A stretch of DNA of 48,239 nucleotides from Pyronema omphalodes (taxonomy: Eukaryota > Ascomycota > Pezizomycetes > Pezizales > Pyronemataceae): contig JAJJXM010000132.1 in NCBI GenBank assembly GCA_024516155.1, positions 1 to 48,239 on the forward strand, in the 5' to 3' direction. Positions within the stretch are counted from its first letter, which is position 1, and each line of letters begins with the position of its first letter. The notes beneath the pieces were generated by a model that worked only from the letters and a program-made list of their open reading frames with translations, did not search any database and was not told the origin of the DNA. Below are positions 22,341-34,162 of the stretch, piece after piece. The translations under genes and the position numbers were made by a program.

Positions 22341-22407
22341 GGGGTTGTGGGGTTGTGGGGTTGTGGGGTTGTGGGGTTGTGGGGTTGTGGGGTTGTGGGG
22401 TTGTGGA
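22341..22407. repeat. 8-bp minisatellite GGGGTTGT
   Basis: Eight near-perfect copies. Superficially telomere-like but internal and flanked by ordinary sequence. Runs of four G every 8 bp could form a G-quadruplex. Confidence 0.9.
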
Positions 22408-24503
22408 ATGATTATGACTACTGCTACTGGCGGTGGAAGTGGAAGTGGAAGGGTTTAGTGATGCAAGATGGAAGATGTAAGGTGCAGGGTGCAGATTTCT
22501 ATATTGAGGAATAGGATACGTAGGATCCTGGACTGCCGACTCCAAGTAGATATTTGATGTTTGACGTTTGATGTTTGATGTTTAATGTTTGGGAATCATG
22601 GGTTATCACTTCTGGTGCTGTATTTGCTGTATTTGTATTTTTGGTCTGTTTTTAGGGGGGGGGGGGGGGGGGGTTGGTCCTGCAGGTGGTTTATTGGCAT
22701 GGTCTGAGAATCTTACGTATAGGACAGTTGAGTGGAATCTAACTTCTAGCTTTTAAGTGATGAAATAGATTGGCATGCAACAGTGGTGCGGTATCAGGTG
22801 GTGTGTTATGAAATTTCCAACTCCTCGCTGAGCAGTGAGGTCTTCTTCAGATGCTATCTATGTTTCTTACGCTATTGAAAATTTGGCTATCATTTTCGTC
22901 TGCCGGGGTATAGGGAGATATGGAGGGAAGCATTACAAATCTTGAAGAGCAATATCATCCCCGCGTTTTTGGATAATTGCTGGGTTGCTTCACAACACTT
23001 CACCTTTGGCGTTGATACTCATTCGGAAGAAACGGGGTTTTTTTTCTGGGTTCTTCTTTCGTATTACATTACATCAATTATCCTATCATTTCAAAGGATA
23101 TAGTAATATACCTGTCCGACGTCCTCTTTTTTGCCCGGGTTTGGTTAGAGCTTTCTAGGACAGTTTGTAGACCATTACGATTCGAGATCTTATTCAGCAC
23201 AATCCAGTGGGGATGAAAGAGGAAGATAGATCTCCTAGGTATGGGTCTTGTTTTTTTTTTTTTTCTTCACCTATGGTGCAGAAAGATTATTTATTTCGGT
23301 GCAATCACACGGAACTTTATTATACATGATCGCTGATGTAAGTCATCGTAGTATACTTATTTTACTACACTCTCTTCAACTGAGGAAAATACCATATTTA
23401 TTGCGAGTAAAATATTCAGCGGTACTAGCAAAAATAATTCTAGTCCTTTCTCTCTCCGGAATGTTTTTCCGTTGTCCTGCTATACTGAATTGGGATGCAT
23501 AATATATCACTTGGACCCCGTTGATGGCTAATGTTCACAAGGTTTTGGCCTTATCGTGTCGTTGTTACACTTAATTACACTTTATCATTGGTATTATAGT
23601 ACACGTTCATCATGTATCCTTTTTGAGGGGCGCTAATGCCTCGGGTTCAGTGCTCGGGTTCCTTGGATTTCTATTTACTTATCCGTACTACTTGCGTAAC
23701 TTGGCTTCCTACAGTTAACGAATTTCATGCTGTACCTTTGATTACTTTTGAGCCAAAGCTTATGGATCCTGTTGTCTGTTCTCAGAGGGCGGAAGCATAT
23801 GAGAACATTCTTCCTTGGTGCAACCAGACACACCGCATATCTGCAGAAAGTCAATGAGTAGGAAGTTGAAAATGTATTTGATTGGACGGAGGAGACATAG
23901 TGGCATTATCCGAAAATCGTTCCTCTGACTTGGGGCTAGCCTGAGGAGCCATTTGCCATTTATCATTTATCGTGCTGTCGTGTATGGTTTATGAAATGAT
24001 GTGACGTCGTGGTAGTATATATGACGACGTTTGCCATGTATTTCCGTGATGAAAAGAATTAACGGAAAACGATACTTCGCGGAGCACAAAGGACACATAC
24101 CCTAGCACTAGCTGTGGACGAGTAGTCGCGTCTACGGCATCTGTAGCGAGATGTTGGCGGCTGATGGATGCCTCGCGGATACACTAATATACCTCGTTAG
24201 GATCCCGCACCGTCTGGGCGATTCATCTAACCCCGCGTTCCACAGCGCAGTCACAATATTACCGGCGAAACTTGCAAGCGTTGTCTCTGTATGATACCAG
24301 ATGATATCAATGCCGATATATTGAAGTGATGGGGCACCGGCATCCTGAAGTAAAAATGACGTATGATAATTTTCCAACCCTATAACCACGCGATATTACC
24401 CAACCAACGGACCCAATCCATCTAAAGATACCACACTCTGCTATTGGCAACCTTTTTTCCTCCCACCATCTAATTTCTGTCTTTTACGTATCCGGCAAGA
24501 ACA

Positions 24504-26073
24504 ATGTTGGAGCCCTCGCCCTTGCTGGATCTTCCGATTAACCTGCTTTGCGACATCGTTGAACTTGTAAGCTCCATGTTTTTAGGGTTCAATTCGGGAT
24601 TTCATGGATTCAAAGCTGATACGGTGATGTCATAACTAGGTTGATCCAGTAGACCAATCGGCATTGCGCCAAACATGTTGGACAACTCGCATGGCCGTTC
24701 TCCCTTTTATCTTTCGAACAGTTACCCTGGACTTCAGCCGGAAAGACATTGTTCGACTGCAATTACAGTCTTTAGCCATTGATAATGGAATCAGCAGGGT
24801 AGCTGTCAAAGCGTACACTCGTGAGCTCCATATTGTTCTGAGCAGCGAACGTACCGAAAGTAAGCGTTCACTGAGCGAACAATCGCTGCCAGATGCAACA
24901 CCGTTTTCATACGCACATGCACTATCTGCGTTTCAAAATCTAAAGTCTCTTAAGTATATTCAATAATCAATCCAAAATTTTGAAATATTTTTGCCCTAAT
25001 GCAGGAGATACAGGATCACCAACGGCAGCAAGATGCGCTGCGGCGGCTATGATGCAATTGCTCCAGTTCTCCACTACCTTGCGTCCTTCAACACCCTGCG
25101 CGGCCTTGATATCAGTCTTTCAACCATGATGGATGGCATATCATCACGGCATAGCCCCTCTGGTCTGACACTTCCTGTCAATACGACTGATTCGAAGATT
25201 GAGAATCCCTTCGTTAGCCTTATCGCTACATCCCCAGGAATTACCGTACTTAAACTCAGGGCATGGCCGCTTGACTACCGCGATGATCCTGTAGCGTTTG
25301 AGTCGCTCTTTAGCAACATATGCCCGCTATCATTACATGCTCTTCATCTCTGTGGCGCATTTCGAATTAACGCTGCTGGTGTCCGAAGCCTTCTTCCTCA
25401 TTTAAGCCAGCTGCGTGAGCTATCGGTTAATGGAGAGGTTGACAACATCTCACTACTATGGCCTGCATTACAAACCGCAGGAATAGAGCTGGAGGTTCTT
25501 CATGCAAAGGGTAAAGCATCGCGACCGCTTCTTCGATATCTATCGTCATTTTCAAAGCTCCGGGAGTTATCGATATCATCTGCATATAATTTCGATCTTA
25601 GAGATTACATCCCTGACATCGCAATGGCCATCCGGGAACATGCACCGAACTTGCGAGAACTGGATATTGTCGACGAACTAGCATCTGGATGGGCGTTTGA
25701 TATTGAAGATATTCTGATGGAGTGCATTTATCTGAAAAGGCTTGCTGTCACTGTTTTCGACATCGGTAGTGTGGTACGTACCATCCTGTTGCTGATTTAT
25801 GCAACAAGATCTAAGAAACTACAGTTCCGTTTTCGCAATCTAGCGCACGCCATGCCTTTTATTAGGATCCTACAGCTCGATTTATCGGCGCCACGCCGGA
25901 CTGAAAGCGGTGAAATACAAGAAGTGCCACCCAAGGTACTAGCATACCTCACTTCGGCTAACTTTGGATCGACGGGGAGGTTGATGAAGATCGAGTGGTA
26001 TGATACGTCAAAGGGTGATCACTCCTGTTCCTGTGCTTCAACGCGTCTATTAGCGCCAGCGCGATTGCTCTGA
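24504..26073 (+). CDS. F-box/LRR protein B, acidic tail lost
   Basis: Predicted exons are 24504-24566, 24640-24953, 25014-25773 and 25825-26073, giving 461 aa. An alternative acceptor at 25004 would add three residues. The F-box is LLDLPINLLCDIVEL plus DQSALRQTCWTTRMAVLPFIF, split after codon 21 as in the other copies. The LRR region (LHYLASFNTLRGLDISL, LHALHLCGAF, LLPHLSQLRELSVNG, LRELSISSAYNF, LRELDIVDELASGW) closely follows copy A; the exon-3 segment is clearly recently shared. Intron 3 (51 nt) is open in frame, so a retained form would simply be 17 residues longer. The reading frame stops after SCSCASTRLLAPARLL. Downstream DNA is still homologous to the acidic-tail coding part of A but is broken. 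Probable SCF adaptor; may be functional without its tail. Confidence 0.82.
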
Positions 26074-26280
26074 TGATTACTGGGCCGACTGTTCTGATGA
26101 TTTCTTAGATGATACCTTTTAAGATGTCACTGAGGATTACTGAGCTTTGGCTCTGGTACTGGTTCTGATGATTCATCTAGTCATGCCTCTGATCATGGCT
26201 CTCATGGCAATCCTGACGGTCACGCTGATAATGACGAAGATCCCGGCTTTGATTTGTTGCCCGAAAACTGAGGAAGAATA
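26074..26280 (+). pseudogene. Broken acidic-tail remnant after F-box B
   Basis: This stretch aligns with the tail-coding exon of gene A: GATTGCTCTGATGATTACTGG matches the CSDDDW codons, GGTACTGGTTCTGATGATTC matches CSGTGSHDS, and the end ACTGAGGAAGAATAG matches ACTGAGGAACAATAG. A frame change near 26045 puts the present protein into another frame that ends at 26073. The original frame also contains stops (TAG near 26050, TAG or TAA around 26105-26121). The tail is therefore lost by several lesions. Confidence 0.8.
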
Positions 26281-28765
26281 GTCATCACAGACAATATTTC
26301 ATTAGGAAAGGCAGCTTGAGACAGATTAAAGTAAAATGGAGAAACGCTGAGAGTGCCTCGGAGCTCTCAGTGGAAAATTGTATACGTATAACCAAGAATA
26401 ATAATGACACTGGAGCCGTTACTGTATGAGCTGAAAGATTGACCTCCAGGTTTTAATATGTAAGTAACGACGAGAAGGAATATGGGTATTACCGCGAGAG
26501 CGGCGGTTTCTCGGGAGTGCGCGTTAGTAGGGGGATGTTTTCGTGGATGAGATGGATGCCTCGGTTCAAAGGATTTCCGTGTACGTATCTCTGTCTTGTT
26601 ATTTAATTGTCCTTCGTTTTGCCACACAGCATACGTGTGGAATTGCCCACGTCATTGAAGTACGTTCAGGAGTCCTGGCATCGTCGGTCTTCACATTCAT
26701 AGGAAATAAAAAGTGGATTGGGCCATCCGTTGGCCGCTGTCCTGAATGTTATCAAGAATAAAGTTACCTTTTTACCCTTATCGTTGTCTATATACTTTTA
26801 TTTTATCCCCTCCCGTGGTTCTATAGTAGCCATAATTAAGTCAAACCATGGAAATAGACAAGGTGTGTCTGAAGACCCCCATTTTTGACCAAAAAAGAGC
26901 TTGTAAATTTTGAGACTGCACATGCAACAAATAAAATCCTATCTTTCTATGTGTCTCTTGTTTACATGGTGGAGAAACGTTTTATGTGATATTATCCGTT
27001 CCTTTATTAAAAACCACGTGCTGTTGATGGTTCACAGGAAATTGAATATCCACTGACGGTATCATGCACCGATTAATACTACTGGCGGAAGGAGATTTGA
27101 ATGATTGAATATCCATTTTTAAAAATTATGTTCTTCTAGTCAAGCATGCTTATATAATGAATTCTATTTTCACTTCTGTTGCGAGATTGTCCTTGATGCC
27201 GGCGATAAAAGAAGTTATAAGAATCCAAGCAAGTTTTTGACGTTTTTGAATCGTCAGTTATCACTGCCACTGTTATATATGCATGTTGGTTTGTTGTTTC
27301 AGTTTTGTCTTTATTTCCTTTCTCCGTCTAGCAAGTGGTTTATGAATATATGACAAGCCGTTCTGCTAGCATTACTTATCGGTCAACTGGTTCGCCTACT
27401 TTGTTGGGGTATACACGGGGTTGTGGCGTCTTCACATGCGAAGAAAACAGCCGGTCTAAATTTAATCTCTATCTCCTTCCCTTGTTTGCGGGACAGATAG
27501 AACCTAAAAGCAATATCACCTGGTCACCCATGAGCAACTACGTGCTGCCTCGAGTCGACCAAAAACGAAATGTCCAGCGCACTAACCGCATCACTGGCCG
27601 ACTCCTCTGATTCCCAGTAGAAGTGATGCTTTCTTAAGGTTAATGCTTTTGAATTACATTATTTCATTTCAGCGGACTCATATAATGTATTCCATCGGTG
27701 GATTGAGTTTTTAAATTTTCAGTCGGTGCTAAAATAAGGAAAGGATGCTCTAGGAATCCGGGAAAACGGTTGAAACTTTTGAAGTTGGACCTCAGAACCG
27801 CGTTATTTGTGACTTTAGGATCTCACCGGCATCTCCAGAAATCCGCCACTCCATCGTGAGAGAAATGTGACACCTGTTACGCTGGCAATTGAAAATCAAC
27901 GGCAGTGGGGAATAATGGAAATTGCATCCTGAATTGGACTAGGCGGGAGCGAAAAAATCATGAACCTGTTTCCACGTGTCTGGAGATGCAACCAAACCTC
28001 ACCGAAGCTCAGGGGGGAAGAGTATAGATGCCTGTTCCGTCTCATGAGCGCGAAAGTCAGCTATCAGTAATACCATTACTGCAATTAGAAATCCAGAATT
28101 GGCTCCTACGTAAACAGCTTTAATCAATTATCTAGTGAGAAAGCTGCAACGACTACCTTGTCGAGGTCGCTGCAATTGACCGTTAATTGAGGTCCGGCGG
28201 CTGGGTACCAGCGGCAATAAATCAAAAACTGTCAGGGAAGTGCAAATCAATCTTCCATCGGAGACTCTCTCTATTCTATATTTACGTTCAACCTTGCGAT
28301 AGTTACACAACAAGTAAGACCCTTGAGCAAGATGTGTGATTAAAAGTCTTAAAATCTAAACTCCACTAATGCCTGGAAATTGCGATTTCAGAATCAAATG
28401 ACGGTATAGTGATGGAAGAAATTTCGTTCAACAGATAAACATCACAGTCAGATATTGGAACGAGCAAGCGCCAAGAGGAGCTTCTCCATTTCTGAAATAT
28501 AAACTGCGATTAAGATAATCATATTTGCGTTTCTAAAGCTATTTGCGGTTCGATGTCTTGGATTCTATAGGACCGTCGTTCCAAGCGTTACACATATTTC
28601 ACAGTCACCGTTAGGGGGTTTCACGATACGTTTATGAGTCATTTAACGGTTCGGTTAAAAAGAACCGGATGTTGAATAGACGATCTAGGTGGAACATTTA
28701 TCGTCTTAAAAGTCTTTTTGCAAAAGAAGCTGCGGAGCTGCTGATGGAATTTTAAGACTATCGAT
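26281..28765. other. Intergenic region after F-box B
   Basis: The first about 500 bp are the duplicated 3' flank shared with gene A. Beyond about 26820 I recognise nothing. Frames such as 27335-27610 have no visible domain. AT-rich. Confidence 0.45.
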
Positions 28766-28857
28766 TATGGGTCTTTTAATCAACACAGACCACGTCATAA
28801 CCTTACGGTTAGGAATGTGGATGAGTTAGTCAATCAATCAATCTATGGGCCTTTTAA
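28766..28857 (+). mobile_element. 5'-truncated non-LTR tail, 64 bp, with target-site duplication
   Basis: TATGGGTCTTTTAA (28766-28779) and TATGGGCCTTTTAA (28844-28857) flank a 64-bp insert. The insert contains ACGTCATAACCTTACGGTTA, then GGAATGTGGATGAG and an (AATC) tail. It is the same 3' end as at 3321-3377 and 40331-40385. The one mismatch between target copies suggests some age. Confidence 0.8.
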
Positions 28858-29773
28858 CACTACACGGAGCGCTAAGCACGAGACGGGTTAGCATCGATCT
28901 TCTACTGTCTGTCATAGCGAAAAGAATAAAAATGTGGAAATTAAAAAAAATTATAAAAAATTGTGAAATACAAAATTCGGCCCAATGCGTGCCCGGCTAT
29001 TGTAACGAAACATTTTCTGCTGCAATATGTATCAAAAAGTTGTTCTGTGGGGTTTTTTTTTTTTTTTGCGCGCGAGGTATCGCCAAGTGCATGATGAAAA
29101 TGTTTTTCGTGGGTCGTGGTGCGAGGGGACGCGACATTACGGCCTAAGAAAAATAGCGAGAATGTGATTTCATTCAATCCAGACTCCGGGGGTGTTTCAC
29201 GCTGAAATTGTGTATGACGACAGATTTTCATGATCGGTTTCTGGAAGCGCGCTATAATCGGCCGCGTCGGCCGCGATAAATGTAGCGTGAAACCCCCTGA
29301 TGTAATATAACCCGTTGGCCGACGATCACACCTAAGTCACACTGGGTACACGGTATATGTGATACCAACTGATAACTCGTATGACCTGTGGTGTTTAATG
29401 GAAACTTTACGGCGGGCGGAGGAGATGAGGTGGGATGGCGGCCAAGGCGCATGAAATAGCCGCGGCAGACGCGTGTCTATGCCTCCGCCAGGAGCGGTGT
29501 TTTGAGCTTCGCTATACACTTCGCATCAGCATTCAGTGCCAGCAGTGCCTGCAGTCATTTACACTAAGCTTCAGTGCATACGAAGTTTACAAGCATTCTG
29601 GGGGTTTTTGGTGAGTTTTCAGGTGTTGTTGCGAGCATTTTGACGTCCCGATTTTTGGAATCTGTCGCGCGCGTCGCCAAGTAAAAACCCTAGGGCTTCT
29701 CGTAGCCAGCCGGCTACTAGTTGTTTTGAGTCACCCGATCATCATGAAGTTCAGACTTTGATGTTTGGCAAAA
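28858..29773. other. Intergenic region upstream of F-box C
   Basis: Short frames only (28845-29147 and its shadow). No domain is recognised. Contains a T15 run near 29055. Confidence 0.4.
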
Positions 29774-29890
29774 GTGTCCGTTAGATGACAGTGTCCGTTA
29801 GATGACAGTGTCCGTTTGATGGCAGTGTCCGTTAGATGGAGTGTCCGTTAGATGGCAGTATCCGTTTACCACTGGGAAACGGACACTTGC
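29774..29890. repeat. 17-bp tandem repeat GTGTCCGTTAGATGACA with inverted copy
   Basis: Six copies of GTGTCCGTTAGATGRCA (variants GTGTCCGTTTGATGGCA, GTATCCGTTTACC) run to 29867. They are followed within 10 bp by AAACGGACACTTGCACCTAACA, an inverted copy that could fold back on the array. It ends about 35 bp before a TATA-like sequence and 200 bp before the F-box C start codon. Confidence 0.85.
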
Positions 29891-29924
29891 ACCTAACAGA
29901 TAAACCCCGTCCTTAGCTATGGTG

Positions 29925-29935
29925 CATATATATCC
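29925..29935 (+). promoter_or_regulatory. TATA-like element of F-box C
   Basis: CATATATATCC lies 161-171 bp before the predicted start codon at 30096, directly after the 17-bp repeat array. Position and sequence fit a core promoter, but this is inference. Confidence 0.35.
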
Positions 29936-30095
29936 AGACGCGCCCTAAACCGCCAAACCCAACCACAGCGCCCAACCCAGTTGTATCTGCAGCACTCTCT
30001 TGACATCACAGCACCCATTGTACACAATACAGCCAGTTACATCGTACACGTTGCTGAACTCTCACTTCTCTTTTATCCCCTTGACCTCAAGAAAA

Positions 30096-31630
30096 ATGTC
30101 CGGGAAAACTGAATTATTGCATCTTCCCGCAGAGTTACTGCATGAGATTGTCAAATACGTAATTTGCCCGTCCAGATTAATGAGACGGTGCAGAGAAGCA
30201 CACTAATCTTCCCGCCGTGTGAACAGCTTAATCCACGCGACTGCTCCGTCTTGCGCCAAACATGCTGGACAACTCGTCAACTCGTGCTCGCAGATGCCTT
30301 TCGAATAGTTAAGCTTAATTTCACCTCGAGCCAGCGTATTCAACGCCAATTACAGTGTCTGGCGGCGGAAAATGGAATCAGCCGTACAGCTGTCAAAGCG
30401 TACACACGCGAGCTCCATGTAATTGCAGGCAGCTGGTATACTAAAAGCCACGATTCATTGAGCGAGCGACGAACACAAGCCTCACTGCACGGGACATCGC
30501 CTCAAAATGGCACAGTATTTTCACCAGCTCAAGCACTGTCTGCATTTCAGGGAATTGAAAGTGTGGAGTATGTTCAATAATCAGTCCAAAGTATCAAGAT
30601 TTGTTTGAGTTAATATAGGGCATGCAGGATCATCAACTGCGACGTTCGCAGCGGCACATATGACGCACTTGTTCCGGTTCTCGAATACCTTGCGTCCTTA
30701 AAGACTTTGCACAACGTCTATATCGGTCTGGCGAACATTCTGGGTGGCTCATTATCACAGCATGGACCTTTGTATCAGAGGGATTTTGCTATAACAACTG
30801 ATTTGAGTATTGAGAATCGTTTCCTCGGCCTTCTTGGTGCAACCTCAGGAATTACCCGACTTACGCTCGACGGACAGGCGTTTCGCTATCATTGTCTTCC
30901 AGAGTTAGGATGGTTCTTCAGAAACCTGGTCCCGCTGAAACTGCATGCTTTAGCCCTCGATGGTTTGTACATCGACGCTGCCGGTGTTGAAGCCCTTCTG
31001 CCTAATTTGGCACACCTTCGTGAGCTCACGATACAGGTCAATGTCCAAAACACTGAAATACTATGGCAAGCTCTAGAAACCGCAAAAATAAAGCTGCAGG
31101 TTCTTGACGCAAAAGGGCAAGCATCACCACAGCTACTCCAGTACCTCACGTCATTTTCTGGGCTGCAGAAGTTATCAATGTCCCACGGCTATGATAGCGA
31201 AGAATGTAGTTCTACCGAAATCACAGTGGCCATCCAGACGCATGCACGAAGCTTGCGAGAATTGTATATCCTGGATAAAGATCTTGAGTGGGTATACGGC
31301 GACGAAATTTCAGATGCTCTCCGGCAGTGCATTATTCTGCAAACGCTTGTGGTTGCTGTTACACGTGAGCGTTCAGTATGTATCACTCTTCCACTCATTA
31401 GAAATTCAGTATCTAACATCAGTATGCAGCTGGAACTATTTCATCTGGCATCCTCTCTGCCAAGTTTAGAGATTCTAAAGTTTGAGCCGGTGGATTACGG
31501 CATCACCTGTGAAGAAGCACAGTTAATGATGTCTTTTCGCATGGATCTATTTCGCATCCCAGACGGCAGTCGTTTGCGCGTGATCGACTTCTACTGTCCA
31601 TTATTATGGAGGTTACTGGCAGCAAAGTAA
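30096..31630 (+). CDS. F-box/LRR protein C, shortened tail
   Basis: Predicted exons are 30096-30158, 30227-30567, 30628-31375 and 31430-31630, giving 450 aa. F-box: TELLHLPAELLHEIVKY in the 21-codon first exon, then CSVLRQTCWTTRQLVLADAF. Leucine-rich repeats follow: VLEYLASLKTLHNVYIGL, GITRLTLDG, LHALALDGLYID, LLPNLAHLRELTIQV, LQKLSMSHGYD, LRELYILDKDLEW, LPSLEILKFEPV. Intron 3 (54 nt, GTATGT...TGCAG) is open in frame, so its retention would not truncate the protein. The product ends DFYCPLLWRLLAAK, without the Asp-rich tail of gene A. Probable SCF substrate adaptor in the same array as A, B and D. More diverged from A than B is. Confidence 0.85.
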
Positions 31631-31770
31631 AGGAAGCACGATGGTCCGCGACAATGATGTGGACAACGAGCTGTTTTATGGCGGTGCGGCACTGGGCGGC
31701 TTCGAATCACAAAATAGTGATGATTACTAGGATGATGACTGGGATGAGGACTACTAAGACGACGTAGAAG
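31631..31770 (+). pseudogene. Acidic-tail remnant after F-box C
   Basis: In a frame different from that of the gene, 31716-31770 encodes NSDDY, stop, DDDWDEDY, stop, DDVED. This matches the Asp/Trp-rich tail of gene A (SDDDWTDCSDD) and is broken by two stop codons. The tail appears to have been lost by a frame change upstream plus later stops. Confidence 0.6.
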
Positions 31771-33847
31771 ACTGTCAACAGACTGCAGCAGGGAAATGTA
31801 AACTGGAATGACAAACGAGAAGAACCAGGTTTATCAAGTATCGCCATAATGCTCGATTCCAAACAATGATCTACGCAAGGATGCTCCAGCACTGATAAAA
31901 GTGTCACCTTATCCCCAATTTCAGGCTGAGGTCTTCCTAAAATGCCACCTACCTTTGCCCTGCTAGATACATTCATCTTTCCCCTCCTTGCACAGTTTTA
32001 TAGTCAAGTGTGAAGTGAAACAGTACGTGAATGTTACCGTGATTCCAAGATGAATTGCAGGCTGTCCTTTTACACTCTGCCTTGGGGATGCACATCAGTC
32101 TTGAACAAACGGGGTTGCTTTTTTCCCTTCTTGTATGTACGTCACGTCAATAATACCCTCTCATTCCAATAATACATCTTTTCCCTTTTTTGACCGAGTT
32201 TCATAGGACTCATGAGAGCTTCACAGAACATTTTATCAACTCAAAAGATTCGGAATCCTGTTCAGCACACTTCATGAGCGATGAAAAAAAATAATAGATC
32301 TCCTCGCCATGGATGCGGTTCCCTTTTCAGCAGCCATGGCGCAGAAAAATGTGGTCCGTCAGCATAGATTCGAATTTATTTGATTTGCCGGTTCTGGGTT
32401 ATACATCCTGGAACTTCAGATGTAACAATTTTGTCTTGACCATGTCCTGGTTGTTAGAAAACTCTTGACCCGGAAGTGAAAACTTCTAGTATTACCATCC
32501 GTCTGACTGCCAGGCCTCATGTATGCCAGCTAAGAAAGGGCACCTTTGTCATTCAGACTTCTGAATGACAATACTTAATGGTGGTCAATCGCATTACCAC
32601 TGATTTAGAGCCGACCAAAACCTCGTGTGCTCCGAATCAGCCCAAACATACTTAACTGTACGGGTATATGCACATACACTGAATATTCTATACCGTCAGT
32701 TGTAACCTTCTTGCCAATCATTCAAAAGTAAACCAACTTCATCTTTCGCGGCGTCGATATCAGCTTTCAGCATCTGAATCTTGAGATGAGTCATCACGGT
32801 GTTCAACATCCTTAAACGTATAGACACATACTTGAGCCTTCAGACTTCGAAACCCGATACGAATTCAACCGAAATCCCAGAAAACCGCCAAATGGACTGA
32901 ATAATAGACGTAGTCAGTTATGCTCACTGGCCTCGGGAGGAAGGTTTTCTGGACTTTGCATTGGCCTTGAGGAATTGTAAATATCATTCAGTGCTTGCGA
33001 ATTGGATGCATGAGTTGAGAAATATTGCAAAAAAATTGCCCCTGTAGGAAAAAATCACTTTTAATGAGGACAATTAATGAATGGTGATAAGGATATGGAG
33101 CAAACCTCAGAACAGCTGTACAGAATCCACGACTTCAAAGTCGATTGTAACACAAGACAACGTGGGAATAAATATTGACACCTTGATTCATCGTATATGT
33201 GACTATCAACGTACTCTTCGACCTGGTGTGTGATATCTATATCGATCGGTGTTGAAATAATAGTATTATTCCTTGTGTATAGATCCTGTTCTCTGTTCAC
33301 CGGGGGTGAAAGTATATAAGAACTTTAGTCTTTCGTGCAACCAAACGCCAAAGGTCTTGAGTGTCTTTGACAAGATACCAACGAGTTTTATCCTTGGGCT
33401 TTGATTCCAAGGCCTCAGAAGTGTGGTTCGCGAATACCGTTCTTCACGAACTGGAAGCATGCGATGGTTTATACCCTTGATGCAACCAAAAGCACACTGC
33501 GTCACCGGAAGACAGATAAGTGGGCTCTGTCACAACGTAGGAGGGGGGGACGCGGTCTGATTATTTTCATCCAAATTGGTTGCAAATACGGTAATGAACA
33601 TCAACCAGCACAAAATGAGAAAAAAAAAGAAAGAAAGAAATTGAGAATTGGGAATTACAAATGGACGAACACAACATAACAACGGCAAATCAGGAACAAA
33701 AATACAACGGTTGATAGCCGATATATGAACCGAGAACTTATAACCTGAAACACATGATTTACAACATGAGACATAACTACACTCATGCTCACCATTCAGC
33801 ACCGCACGACTCTTCGAATCCTCAAATCTCCACCGCTGAGCAAAAAG
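31771..33847. other. Intergenic region after F-box C
   Basis: The block 32100-32345 (ACGTCA..AATAATACC..TTCAGCACA..TAGATCTCCTCG..ATGGCGCAGAAA) is a diverged duplicate of 23040-23290 downstream of F-box A. No gene is recognised. Frames 33061-33802 lack domain features. Confidence 0.5.

Positions 33848-33891
<44 letters not shown>
33848..33891. repeat. Homopolymer A44
   Basis: A run of 44 A, preceded by CAAAAAG. It opens a poly-Lys frame that is not a gene. It lies 270 bp downstream of the minus-strand gene ending at 34163. It could mark the tail of an old retroposed sequence, but I found no target-site duplication. Confidence 0.9.
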
Positions 33892-33893
<2 letters not shown>

Positions 33894-34162
33894 TGCCAAC
33901 TCTCAACACTTTAAGAATAAAATCACTCAAAAAAACCCCCCACCTTTTCTTAATAAAGCACGACACAAACAAGAAAGTACGGCAACACTAAAGTATCCCA
34001 ATATATCCCAATATTCATGTGGTGCCGGAAAATGTTGAAGAGGCTGAGCGATGAGCCATTGATCAACGAGTCCCTTTTTCCGTGATCGTCAGAGATTTCG
34101 AGCTGAAGGGAAATAATGGTGTTCTTTTACCTTCAGCTCCAACTCATCATCCATTTAGCACC

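Larger units (their letters stand above)
21389..24503. other. Intergenic region between F-box A and B
   Basis: The first about 600 bp are homologous to the sequence after F-box B (AAATAAAAAGTGGATTG at about 21867 and 26703). The block 23040-23290 is similar to 32100-32345 downstream of F-box C. It also holds a 7-bp array GAGTCGA (22101-22157), an octamer array GGGGTTGT (22341-22407) and G19 (22655-22673). No convincing gene is seen, though short frames exist (23636-23857). Confidence 0.55.

Noticed and set aside
22341..22407. Telomeric repeat
   Set aside because: GGGGTTGT occurs only eight times, is internal, and is not the TTAGGG unit expected in filamentous ascomycetes.
33754..34038. Poly-Lys protein
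   Set aside because: It is an A44 homopolymer read as AAA codons.
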